DNA from: an uncultured Bacteroidota bacterium
GTDB lineage: Bacteria; Bacteroidota; Bacteroidia; Bacteroidales; F082
Assembly (NCBI GenBank): GCA_903957365.1
Contig: CAJBPB010000034.1
Coordinates: 1-64,000, forward strand
Direction of reading: 5' to 3'
DNA length: 64,000 nt
A program made the translations under genes and the position numbers. The notes under the pieces are model-generated. The model saw only the letters and a list, made by a program, of their open reading frames with translations. It did no database searches and was not told where the DNA came from. Positions 29,037 to 36,571 of the stretch are shown one piece after another (the stretch's first letter is position 1; each line of letters opens with the position of its first letter).

Positions 29037-29729
29037 ATGAGGAAAATAGTTGTTTTTACCGGAGCAGGTATGAGTGCCGAAAGTGGAATAAAAACTTTCA
29101 GGGACTCCGATGGACTATGGGAAAATCATCCTGTTGAAGAAGTTGCCACACCTCAGGCCTGGGTAAGAAACCCAAAATTAGTCCTCGACTTCTACAATGC
29201 TCGCCGTAAGCAAATGCATGAGGTTGAGCCTAATAAAGGACACTATGCTTTGGTTGACCTTGAAAAATATTTTGACGTTGAGATCGTCACACAAAATGTT
29301 GATAATCTGCATGAAAGAGCTGGCTCAAGCCGTGTCTTACATTTGCATGGTGAACTCAGTAAAGTAAGGAGTACAAGAAATCCAAATCTGATTTATACAA
29401 CTGAAAACTGGGAAATCAAACTTGGTGATTTGGCTGAAGATGGCGCGCAGTTACGACCCCATATTGTGTGGTTCGGAGAACAGGTTCCACAGTTTGAAAC
29501 AGCTATAAAAATAACGCAAACTGCTGATATAATGATTGTTGTAGGAACATCCCTGGTAGTTTATCCGGCTGCGTCGCTTATTGAATATGTTCCGTTCAAT
29601 GCGCCGGTAATGCTCATCGATCCTAAAGCAGAGCCACAATCGCGTCGAAAAATCGAAATCATCCGTGGTACTGCCGCTGAAAAATTACCTGAATTGGTTA
29701 AGAAACTTATTTCAAATGAAAATACCTAG
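29037..29729 (+). CDS. NAD-dependent protein deacylase (sirtuin, class III type)
   Basis: Sirtuins remove acyl groups from protein lysines using NAD. The 230-residue protein has GAGMSAESGIKTFRD (NAD loop), QNVDNLHERAG, the catalytic histidine in HLHG (H104) and GTSLVVYPAA. Tyr53 and Arg56 form the YxxR pair that in class III sirtuins (SIRT5, CobB) selects succinyl or malonyl groups. The protein contains no cysteine, so the usual four-cysteine zinc site is absent; the segment after LHGELSKVR that should carry it is intact in length. It is the first gene of a run with an FKBP lipoprotein, recX and prfB. Confidence 0.92.
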   Translation: MRKIVVFTGAGMSAESGIKTFRDSDGLWENHPVEEVATPQAWVRNPKLVLDFYNARRKQMHEVEPNKGHYALVDLEKYFDVEIVTQNVDNLHERAGSSRVLHLHGELSKVRSTRNPNLIYTTENWEIKLGDLAEDGAQLRPHIVWFGEQVPQFETAIKITQTADIMIVVGTSLVVYPAASLIEYVPFNAPVMLIDPKAEPQSRRKIEIIRGTAAEKLPELVKKLISNENT

Positions 29730-29733
29730 AAAA

Positions 29734-30189
29734 ATGCGTAAACTGTTATTCATACTCATTACAACTGCCTTGTTTGCCTATTCATGCGGCGAGAAACAAG
29801 TAGTTACACAGGCACAAATTGATCAGCTTGCAATCGAACAATTCCTGACCGACAACCAGCTTGAAGCGCAATCCACTGCAAGCGGTCTTCACTACATAAT
29901 CAATACGGCCGGCAGTGCTGAAAAACCAGGAGATGAAGCTTCTATTACTGTTGGTTATGTTGGTAAACTACTGAACGGAACCGTTTTTGACCAAAGCACT
30001 AATTTCACGGGCGAACTAAACCAAATGATCGAAGGATGGCAAGAAGGAATTCCACTCATTGGAGCTGGTGGCAAAATTAAACTGCTAATTCCGTCGGCTT
30101 TGGGCTATGGTAGTCAGGCAACCGGAAAAATTCCTGCCAACTCGGTACTGCAATTTGACGTTACCCTCCATAGCTTCACAAATCCATAG
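29734..30189 (+). CDS. FKBP-type peptidyl-prolyl isomerase lipoprotein
   Basis: The 151-residue protein carries a lipoprotein signal (LFAYSC, cysteine near residue 17). An FKBP domain follows (about 60-150): VGYVGKLLNGTVFDQS, EGWQEGIPLIGAGGKIKLLIPSALGYG and IPANSVLQFDVTL, with the family's active-site residues in place. It should catalyse proline isomerisation during folding of envelope proteins. The frame is open to 29665, but that start is inside the sirtuin gene. I chose the ATG at 29734 because it gives a compact signal peptide; 29716 (MKIPRK) is also possible and would overlap the sirtuin stop. It is probably transcribed with the sirtuin gene. Confidence 0.9.
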   Translation: MRKLLFILITTALFAYSCGEKQVVTQAQIDQLAIEQFLTDNQLEAQSTASGLHYIINTAGSAEKPGDEASITVGYVGKLLNGTVFDQSTNFTGELNQMIEGWQEGIPLIGAGGKIKLLIPSALGYGSQATGKIPANSVLQFDVTLHSFTNP

Positions 30190-30218
30190 ATACGTTTTTC
30201 ATTATCAAAATTTAAATC

Positions 30219-30671
30219 ATGACGGATCAATTTCAGATTTTACTTGACAAAGCCAGACGTTTTTGTGATTACCAGGAGCGGTATCGCAATGAAGTGATTG
30301 AGAAACTCACTGGTCTGGAAGCTGAAAAATCAGATATCCTGAAGATAATTGAACTTCTTGAGCAAGAAAATCTGTTGAATGAGTTACGATACGCGAGGGC
30401 TTTTGCAAAAGGAAAACTTCGTTCAAATAAATGGGGAAGAAATAAAATAAAAGCTGCTTTACAGATAAAAAGAATCAAACCTGAGCTTATTCAGAAAGCT
30501 TTTGAAGAAATGGATGAGGATGAATATCTATCTATTCTGCAGCATATTATCGAGACAAAACAAGTAAAAGCATCCAACGAACGATTAGAGAAAGCAAAAA
30601 AAGCGCAGTATGCCATACAGAAAGGCTTTGAATCAGGATTGGTCTGGGAGGTGGTTAATAGGAAATTATAA
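30219..30671 (+). CDS. recX: Regulatory protein RecX
   Basis: RecX binds RecA filaments and restrains recombinase activity. The 150-residue protein has the three-helix repeats of the family: ARRFCDYQERYRNEVIEKL, LLEQENLLNELRYARAFAKGKLRSNKWGRNKIKAAL with the typical FxxxKxR and GxxKI patterns, and the third repeat ending KAQYAIQKGFESGLVWEVV. Length is normal. It lies between the FKBP gene (29 nt) and prfB (75 nt), not next to recA. Confidence 0.9.
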   Translation: MTDQFQILLDKARRFCDYQERYRNEVIEKLTGLEAEKSDILKIIELLEQENLLNELRYARAFAKGKLRSNKWGRNKIKAALQIKRIKPELIQKAFEEMDEDEYLSILQHIIETKQVKASNERLEKAKKAQYAIQKGFESGLVWEVVNRKL

Positions 30672-30746
30672 AATAGACTTTTTTTAAATGTCGGAAGCAC
30701 GAAGTCGAACTTCTAACCATATTTGAAATTAACACAATAAACAAAA

Positions 30747-31836
30747 ATGATAACAACTGAGCATCAAAAAGAGTTGCGGAAAAGGCTTGAAGCTTTATGG
30801 AGGTACCTTTGACATCGAACGCAAACAGGTTGAAATAGAAGAACACGATGAGCGCACACATGCGCCTGATTTTTGGGACAATCCCAAACAAGCTGAACAG
30901 CTTCTGAAAACCATTCAGGATAAAAAACGCTGGACAGATGGCTATAAGCTTGCCGAAACACTTTATGAAGAAATGTCTCTCACACAGGAGTTTTTTGAAG
31001 GTGATGAAGCAACCGAAGAAGATGTGCAGGAAGCCTATAACAAATGTCTGGCTCAGATTGAGGAACTTGAATTCTGGAATATGCTGAGTGGCGAAGAAGA
31101 TAAATTATCTGCTATCGTAAACATCAATTCAGGTGCAGGCGGCACCGAGAGTCAGGATTGGGCCGAGATGCTCATGCGTATGTACCTCATGTGGGCTGAG
31201 GATAATAAATTCAAAGTGAAACAACTTGATTTACAGGATGGTGAAGTTGCAGGTATCAAAAGTGTTTCATTGGAGTTAGAAGGCGAATATGCGTTTGGTT
31301 ATCTGAAAGGTGAAAATGGCGTCCACCGTTTAGTGAGACTTTCGCCTTTCGACTCGGCCAACCGCAGGCATACTTCATTTGCTTCTGTGTATGTATATCC
31401 GGTTGTGGATGACAATATTGACATAAAAATAAATCCGGCCGACATTTCCTGGGACACTTTCAGGTCGAGCGGACCTGGCGGACAAAATGTAAACAAGGTG
31501 GAAACGGCAGTCAGGGTGCGTCATGCTCCTTCAGGATTGGTGATCGAATGTCAGGAAACACGCTCGCAGGGACAAAACCGCGAGAAAGCATTGCAAATGC
31601 TTCGTTCTCAATTGTATGAGATTGAGCTTCGTAAAAAACAGGACGCCAAAGACAAGATTGAAGGAACGAAGAAGAAAATAGAATGGGGTTCACAAATCCG
31701 TTCTTATGTGATGCATCCGTATAAACTTGTGAAAGATAACCGTACCGGCCATGAAACCTCGAATGTACAGGCGGTGATGGATGGAAAAATCAACGATTTT
31801 CTGAAGGCTTTTCTGATGGAATTTGGGAGGGATTAG
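30747..31836 (+). CDS. prfB: Peptide chain release factor 2, with programmed +1 frameshift
   Basis: RF2 recognises UAA and UGA and releases the finished peptide. Translation starts at the ATG at 30747 and runs 21 codons to CTT at 30807-30809, where the next codon is an in-frame TGA (30810-30812). Skipping one base (T30810) continues with GAC into the main 341-residue frame, so the product is about 362 residues, close to the 365 of the E. coli protein. The slip site CTTTGA is preceded by GGAGGT at 30799-30804, matching the known internal Shine-Dalgarno of prfB recoding. The RF2 tripeptide SPF (in RLVRLSPFDS) and the catalytic GGQ at 31477-31485 are intact. The sequence gives an autoregulatory loop: low RF2 slows UGA decoding and favours the shift. 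Confidence 0.96.
30799..30813 (+). promoter_or_regulatory. RF2 +1 recoding site
   Basis: GGAGGT, 2 nt, CTT and TGA followed by C: the slip codon, the in-frame stop and the stimulatory Shine-Dalgarno-like stretch at the spacing of the classical prfB signal. Confidence 0.93.
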
Positions 31837-31970
31837 TTGCACCCTTCCTCATGATTATGGAATTTGTAATTACTGATGCACCACGTGACAGAGTCGTGCG
31901 ACAGCAACGGGGCATTCAGTAACCGGTTTTATAAATTCCGGCTCTGATTGAATGTGTCGGATAATTGTGT

Positions 31971-32474
31971 TTACCGGTAAGCGATCGCCACGATTTCAAA
32001 AACAATTTCATCCTTGTCTCGTTTCAGCACTGCCTTTTCGCCGGTTTTTTTATTGAGTAATACCCTAACCAAAGGCGACAGAAAAGAGATTTTACCTTTT
32101 GAAATATTGGCCTCATCCACCCCCACAATCTGAAACGTCTGAATCTTTTGGTTTGCTGCAGTTTTGAGGGTAATGGTTGCACCAAACCTTATTTCATGCT
32201 GCGGTTGTTCGTGCAGTTGAATGATTTTGGCTTCACCAATCCGTTGGTTCAGCAATAGCAATTTTGCATTGATATAATTAAGAGCAATGCGCCGTTCATT
32301 TTCGTTCGATCTGTCCAACTGATCCTTTTCGTCGGTCAGTTTCTGTTTTTCGGCCAATAATTCATTCATACCCGTTTGGGTAACATAGTTTGTTACTCCT
32401 TCCGGCAAATTTGCCCTGGGTGGCACCATCGGAATTTCTTCCTGATCATCTTCTTTCACAAATCCTCTGCTCAT
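31971..32474 (-). CDS. GreA/GreB-family transcription factor-like protein
   Basis: The 167-residue protein has a disordered acidic N-terminus, a coiled-coil (about 30-82) and a C-terminal GreA/B FKBP-like domain (about 85-165: IRFGATITLKTAANQKIQTFQIVGVDEANISKG). Canonical Gre factors insert the coiled-coil into the RNA polymerase channel and use two acidic tip residues to stimulate transcript cleavage. Aligned by hand, the tip reads NENERR where GreA has GDLKEN, so the acidic pair is not conserved in the usual form. It may therefore bind polymerase without cleavage activity, as in Rnk or Gfh-type relatives. It is a single gene, opposite in direction to prfB. Confidence 0.8.
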   Translation of the reverse strand: MSRGFVKEDDQEEIPMVPPRANLPEGVTNYVTQTGMNELLAEKQKLTDEKDQLDRSNENERRIALNYINAKLLLLNQRIGEAKIIQLHEQPQHEIRFGATITLKTAANQKIQTFQIVGVDEANISKGKISFLSPLVRVLLNKKTGEKAVLKRDKDEIVFEIVAIAYR

Positions 32475-32792
32475 AGCGCAATAGCTTTACGCACAATTTA
32501 CTTTTTAAACAACAATAACTTCCCCATCAAAGATACCATTTTGTGGATAAACAGGTTCATTTTTTGATTAATTCACTGCCATTAAAGTCTTTAGGGTTTT
32601 TTACATTTTTCGATTTGCAATTTGAGTTTTGCACTTTATTTTGCATTTTCAATTTTCTAATTAACTCTAAGCTGCTGCTGACTTAATCTTCTAAACGCTT
32701 CCAATTAAAAAATCAAAGTATAATACTGCCATATCCGAAAAACAAGTTCATTTTCCATTATTTTTGTCATTGTATTCATTAAAAAAAATAAC
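32475..32792. other. AT-rich intergenic stretch between divergent genes
   Basis: The 318 nt hold no gene. The middle (about 32600-32680) is low-complexity with recurring TTTGCA/TTTTGCA words. The only defined element is the -7 match at 32759-32766. Confidence 0.6.
32759..32766 (+). promoter_or_regulatory. Bacteroidetes -7 element (TATTTTTG) for the arsC-like gene
   Basis: An exact TAnnTTTG lies 26 nt before the TTG start at 32793 and supports that start. Confidence 0.5.
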
Positions 32793-33134
32793 TTGATAAA
32801 AATCTATCATAACCCACGTTGCCAGAAATCAAGAGCCGGATTGGAATTTCTGAAATCCAAAAATATTGATTTTGAGATCATTGAGTATATGAAGAAATCT
32901 TTATCTGAAAGCGAAATACGCACAATTCTGAAGAAAACCGGTTTTCAAATTGAAGAACTGTTAAGAAAAAAAGAAGATGAATACAACACCTTTATCAAAG
33001 GCAAACAATTAACAGAAAATGAATTGATCGACCTGATTGTCTCATTTCCAAACCTTCTTCAAAGACCTATTGTAACAACGGATACGTCAGCAATCATTGC
33101 AGATCCACCTGAACTCATTAATAAAATACTGTAA
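32793..33134 (+). CDS. Arsenate reductase (ArsC/YfgD family)
   Basis: The 113-residue thioredoxin-fold protein matches the glutaredoxin-dependent ArsC family. YHNPRCQKSR holds the active-site cysteine near residue 10, and LLQRPIV carries one of the arginines that bind the oxyanion. The start is TTG at 32793; no in-frame ATG gives the conserved IKIYHNP beginning. Many chromosomal ArsC/YfgD proteins without an ars operon have unproven arsenate activity, and no arsR or arsB is nearby. It is followed after 11 nt by a four-helix-bundle gene, so the two are probably co-transcribed. Confidence 0.85.
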   Translation: MIKIYHNPRCQKSRAGLEFLKSKNIDFEIIEYMKKSLSESEIRTILKKTGFQIEELLRKKEDEYNTFIKGKQLTENELIDLIVSFPNLLQRPIVTTDTSAIIADPPELINKIL

Positions 33135-33145
33135 ATCATAATATT

Positions 33146-33517
33146 ATGAAAGTTGAACGGCCTTATGAACAACTGCCAGTCTGGAAAAACCTGATGGATT
33201 TTGTTAAAATGATCTATATGGTCACCTCCACTTTTCCGCCCGACGAAAAAGAAGGATTAACCAGAAAACTGAGAAACAGTTCCACAGATATTCCGGTTTT
33301 CATTGCATCGGGTATCAGTTCCAGAATCAATATGGACAGCAAGCCATTTCTGCAAAATGCTTCTTCAGCATTGATGCAGACTGAAACACTTTTGCTAATC
33401 TGTACGCAATTGTCAATACTCCAACCTTCCGAATTTGAAACATTTCAAAATCAGATTCTTAGAATCAATGATGAGTTACAACAACTTATTGTTCGGATCG
33501 ATAAAAAATTCAATTAA
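33146..33517 (+). CDS. Four-helix-bundle protein (S23 / 23S intervening-sequence family)
   Basis: The 123-residue protein matches the family first seen inside 23S rRNA intervening sequences: [48 protein letters not shown], and a helical tail. Free-standing copies are common in Bacteroidetes genomes, and some paralogues (Avd) act with diversity-generating retroelements. No reverse transcriptase or variable repeat is present here, so no retroelement is claimed. Function is unknown. It sits in a plus-strand run arsC-like, this gene, fumC, with gaps of 11 and 23 nt. Confidence 0.85.
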   Translation: MKVERPYEQLPVWKNLMDFVKMIYMVTSTFPPDEKEGLTRKLRNSSTDIPVFIASGISSRINMDSKPFLQNASSALMQTETLLLICTQLSILQPSEFETFQNQILRINDELQQLIVRIDKKFN

Positions 33518-33540
33518 CCTTTTATAAAACATATACTATT

Positions 33541-34926
33541 ATGAAAATCAGAATTGAAAAAGACACCATGGGACCGGTTGAAGTTCCATCTGAAAAGTAT
33601 TGGGGTGCACAAACAGAACGTTCAAGAAATAATTTCCGTATTGGACCTGAGGCTTCGATGCCCAAAGAAATTATCTATGCTTTTGCTTATCTTAAGAAAG
33701 CAGCCGCAATAACCAATATGGAGTTGGGAGTTTTACCTTCAGAAAAATGCACTTTGATTTCTCAGGCCTGTGATGAAATACTGGAGGGAAAACTGGACGA
33801 TAATTTTCCACTCGTCATCTGGCAAACCGGCTCAGGTACACAGAGTAATATGAATGTAAATGAGGTAGTTGCAAACCGTGCGCATGTGATACAGGGCGGA
33901 AGTCTGGACGATGCAAAAAAAACCATCCATCCAAATGATGATGTGAACAAATCACAGTCGTCAAATGATACTTTCCCTACAGCCATGCATATTGCAGCTT
34001 ATAAACTCATTAATGAGGTCACACTTCCGGGTTTGGCTTTACTGCGTGATGCACTTCAAGCAAAGGCTGATGAGTTTAAGGATATTGTTAAAACAGGACG
34101 CACCCATTTAATGGATGCCACACCACTTACCCTCGGACAGGAATTTTCAGGCTATGTTTCACAACTCGATCATGGAATCAAAGCATTGAAATCAACACTC
34201 GATCACCTCAGCGAACTGGCTTTGGGTGGAACGGCAGTAGGTACCGGTATCAATACACCCAAAGGTTATACGGTTAAAGTTGCTGAAAACATCGCAAAAC
34301 TTACTGGACTTCCTTTCCGTACAGCAGAAAATAAATTTGAAGCCCTTTCGGCCCATGATGCGATTGTCGAAACCTCAGGTGCACTTAAACAACTGGCAGT
34401 AAGCCTGATGCATATCGCAAACAACATTCGTTTACTTGCCTCTGGCCCTCGTTGCAGCATCGGAGAAATTATGTTGCCAGAAAACGAACCAGGTTCAAGC
34501 ATTATGCCGGGCAAAGTAAATCCGACACAGGCAGAATCAATGACGATGGTATGTACACAGGTTATGGGAAATGATGTTGCAATTACTATTGGTGGTATGC
34601 AGGGTCATTTTCAATTGAATGTCTTTAAACCAGTGATGATCAGTAATTTACTACAATCAGCCCGTTTATTGGGTGATGCTTGTGTTAGTTTTACTGAACA
34701 CGCAATTACAGAAACAGTTGCAGTGAAAGACAAAATTCAGGCTAATATGGAAAACTCACTGATGCTCGTAACTGCCCTGAATACGCATATCGGTTATGAT
34801 AATGCGGCAAAAATTGCCAAGAAAGCACACAAGGAAAATCTTACTTTACGTCAATCAGCATTGGAACTTGGACTTGTTACTGATGAACAATTTACCGAAT
34901 GGGTTGATCCTAAAAAGATGATATAA
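33541..34926 (+). CDS. fumC: Fumarate hydratase, class II
   Basis: The enzyme hydrates fumarate to malate in the citric acid cycle and needs no iron-sulfur cluster. The 461-residue protein has [59 protein letters not shown], and the superfamily signature [15 protein letters not shown] with the catalytic serine loop. Length is normal. The gene ends at a strong symmetrical hairpin shared with the convergent cysteate synthase gene. mdh, the next reaction, lies 5 kb upstream. Confidence 0.96.
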   Translation: MKIRIEKDTMGPVEVPSEKYWGAQTERSRNNFRIGPEASMPKEIIYAFAYLKKAAAITNMELGVLPSEKCTLISQACDEILEGKLDDNFPLVIWQTGSGTQSNMNVNEVVANRAHVIQGGSLDDAKKTIHPNDDVNKSQSSNDTFPTAMHIAAYKLINEVTLPGLALLRDALQAKADEFKDIVKTGRTHLMDATPLTLGQEFSGYVSQLDHGIKALKSTLDHLSELALGGTAVGTGINTPKGYTVKVAENIAKLTGLPFRTAENKFEALSAHDAIVETSGALKQLAVSLMHIANNIRLLASGPRCSIGEIMLPENEPGSSIMPGKVNPTQAESMTMVCTQVMGNDVAITIGGMQGHFQLNVFKPVMISNLLQSARLLGDACVSFTEHAITETVAVKDKIQANMENSLMLVTALNTHIGYDNAAKIAKKAHKENLTLRQSALELGLVTDEQFTEWVDPKKMI

Positions 34927-34930
34927 AGTC

Positions 34931-34966
34931 TTCAATTGCCACTGACTTAAGTCAGTGGCAATTGAA
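34931..34966. terminator. Perfect 36-bp palindrome, bidirectional terminator
   Basis: The arm TTCAATTGCCACTGACTT is followed immediately by its exact reverse complement, with A runs on one side and T runs on the other strand. It lies 4 nt after the fumC stop and 5 nt from the convergent gene's stop, so it should end both transcripts. Confidence 0.85.
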
Positions 34967-34971
34967 AAAAC

Positions 34972-36267
34972 TTAAAACCTTAATTTCCTCAATTCTTCTG
35001 CCAATTCATCCTGACTAATACTTATCGGGAAAATAAAATCGGGTTCCATATACTGGATTTCGTGGTCATTTTTGAATCTTTCCTCTCCCCCGCCTGTTAT
35101 ATTAAGCATTACAACTGATTCTTTATCAACACTCTGATTTTGAACTGCCTGGATTAAAGTTGCTGTTGCAATTTCAGCAGCCGGGTGTATATCAATGCCT
35201 TCAAGTTCTTTAAATAATTGCCCAGCAGCGAGTCCCTCTTCATTGGATGCAATCAAAACATCACCCTTTGAATCGGTCAAGGCATCATAAAGACCTCCGG
35301 TAATCGGATAGGGAGGTTTGCGGTTTGACAACACTTTCGCGTAAATCTCCTCAACATCCTTTCGGGCCAATGCGTCTTCAAAAGGCAACATCTGACGGGA
35401 CAAGGCTTTCCATGCATCATACATTGGAATAAATGGTTTGTTTTGAGAAACCATCAATTTCATCTTGTTTGTACCAAAACGCCCATCATCCAATAGACGC
35501 AGGTTTGCTTCCCAGGCAGCAATTGCGCCTGTTCCACTTCCGACAGCCTGAAAATAATAGTCAGGAATTCTTCCAATGAATGTTGTGGCAGAGAGCATTG
35601 TTGTTGCCATTCCATCGCGTCGGGCAACGTTTTTAGCTCCACCTTCGGCGAAGAAACCATCTATTTTGCAAACCATATTTGAAAGATGAATGGCATCGAA
35701 ATAATCGCTTCCACTTTCGACACAGAGCAATTTTACACAATCATTTAATTGAGAATCAAACCACAAGGCATCCACATTGTCATACGGGACACAAAGTAGC
35801 AGTGGAATCTGGTTGTCAGAACAAACCCTGGCAAAAGCCCTTGCTGTATTTCCGGCTGAGGCAACAACCAAAACATTTTTACTATCCAGATCCATTCGTC
35901 CGCAAACACTGTAAGCTTCTGTTTCCTTGAAAGAACAGGTTGGCATTTTTGCTCCTTTTTCGGGCCAGTAACCACTGAAAGTAATATATAAATTACTTAA
36001 TCCCAAATATTTACCAAGAGATTCACTTTTATAGGTAACTGGTGCGGATGATCCTTTCAACATCTGTCTGACAGGCAGCCACGATGCATATTTATATAAT
36101 CCAAAATCCTCATCAAACAACTGTAATTGCTTATCAAGGTAAATCGCACGGATCAGAGAAGGGACTGTTTCGCCGGGCGCATCAAGCGTCCAGCCTGCAT
36201 CATCAAACATAGTTTCCGTCGCTACAGATTTAAGTTTGTAAGAAGTCGGTTTGAAGCTGTTTTTCAT
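34972..36267 (-). CDS. Cysteate synthase (PLP-dependent)
   Basis: The 431-residue protein is of the threonine synthase fold and closely resembles cysteate synthase, which makes L-cysteate from O-phosphoserine and sulfite. Shared signatures are YKSESLGKYLGLSNLYITFS, GYWPEKGAKMPTCSFKETEA with the PLP lysine in SFKE, and VVASAGNTARAFARVC. The archaeal enzyme serves coenzyme M; in Bacteroidetes cysteate feeds sulfonolipids (capnine type). Unlike the archaeal enzyme as I remember it, the N-terminus lacks a cysteine-rich motif. The frame is open to 36348, but a -7 element at 36294-36301 places the transcription start after that, so the start is 36267 (MKNSFKPTSYKLK). The usual threonine synthase is a less good match. 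Confidence 0.85.
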   Translation of the reverse strand: MKNSFKPTSYKLKSVATETMFDDAGWTLDAPGETVPSLIRAIYLDKQLQLFDEDFGLYKYASWLPVRQMLKGSSAPVTYKSESLGKYLGLSNLYITFSGYWPEKGAKMPTCSFKETEAYSVCGRMDLDSKNVLVVASAGNTARAFARVCSDNQIPLLLCVPYDNVDALWFDSQLNDCVKLLCVESGSDYFDAIHLSNMVCKIDGFFAEGGAKNVARRDGMATTMLSATTFIGRIPDYYFQAVGSGTGAIAAWEANLRLLDDGRFGTNKMKLMVSQNKPFIPMYDAWKALSRQMLPFEDALARKDVEEIYAKVLSNRKPPYPITGGLYDALTDSKGDVLIASNEEGLAAGQLFKELEGIDIHPAAEIATATLIQAVQNQSVDKESVVMLNITGGGEERFKNDHEIQYMEPDFIFPISISQDELAEELRKLRF

Positions 36268-36571
36268 TTTATAATGATTCTTTAATTGTGTTGCAAAGAT
36301 ATTGCAATCAACCATGCAGCCATACATCCGACCGTCAAAATGATTCATTGGGTAGTTTTATTAACCGGTTTTATATTTGGAATTTCACTTCAAGATTTTG
36401 AATCAGGTTTTATGCTTTTCGAAATCAAAAGAGGTATTTTTGTGATTGAAACAGAATTGAGATTATCAATCAGGCAAGAACTTTATTCCCAAAAAAGAAA
36501 GGAATATTGTAACAACAGATTTAATTAAACGTCCTATGAATCAGTTCTCATGCAGTTAAAAAGCTAAACAC
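36268..36571. other. Intergenic stretch between divergent genes
   Basis: The 304 nt contain the minus-strand promoter at 36294-36301. An 80-codon open frame at 36286-36528 on the plus strand resembles nothing and overlaps that promoter, so it is not called. Confidence 0.55.
36294..36301 (-). promoter_or_regulatory. Bacteroidetes -7 element (TATCTTTG) for cysteate synthase
   Basis: An exact TAnnTTTG match on the minus strand lies 26 nt before the chosen ATG at 36267; it rules out the longer start. Confidence 0.6.

Noticed and set aside
33146-33517. Four-helix-bundle gene as evidence of a diversity-generating retroelement
   Set aside because: No reverse transcriptase, template repeat or variable repeat is present nearby.
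36286-36528. 80-codon open frame on the plus strand between cysteate synthase and the permease
   Set aside because: It overlaps the promoter of the opposite gene, has no family resemblance and no matching start context.
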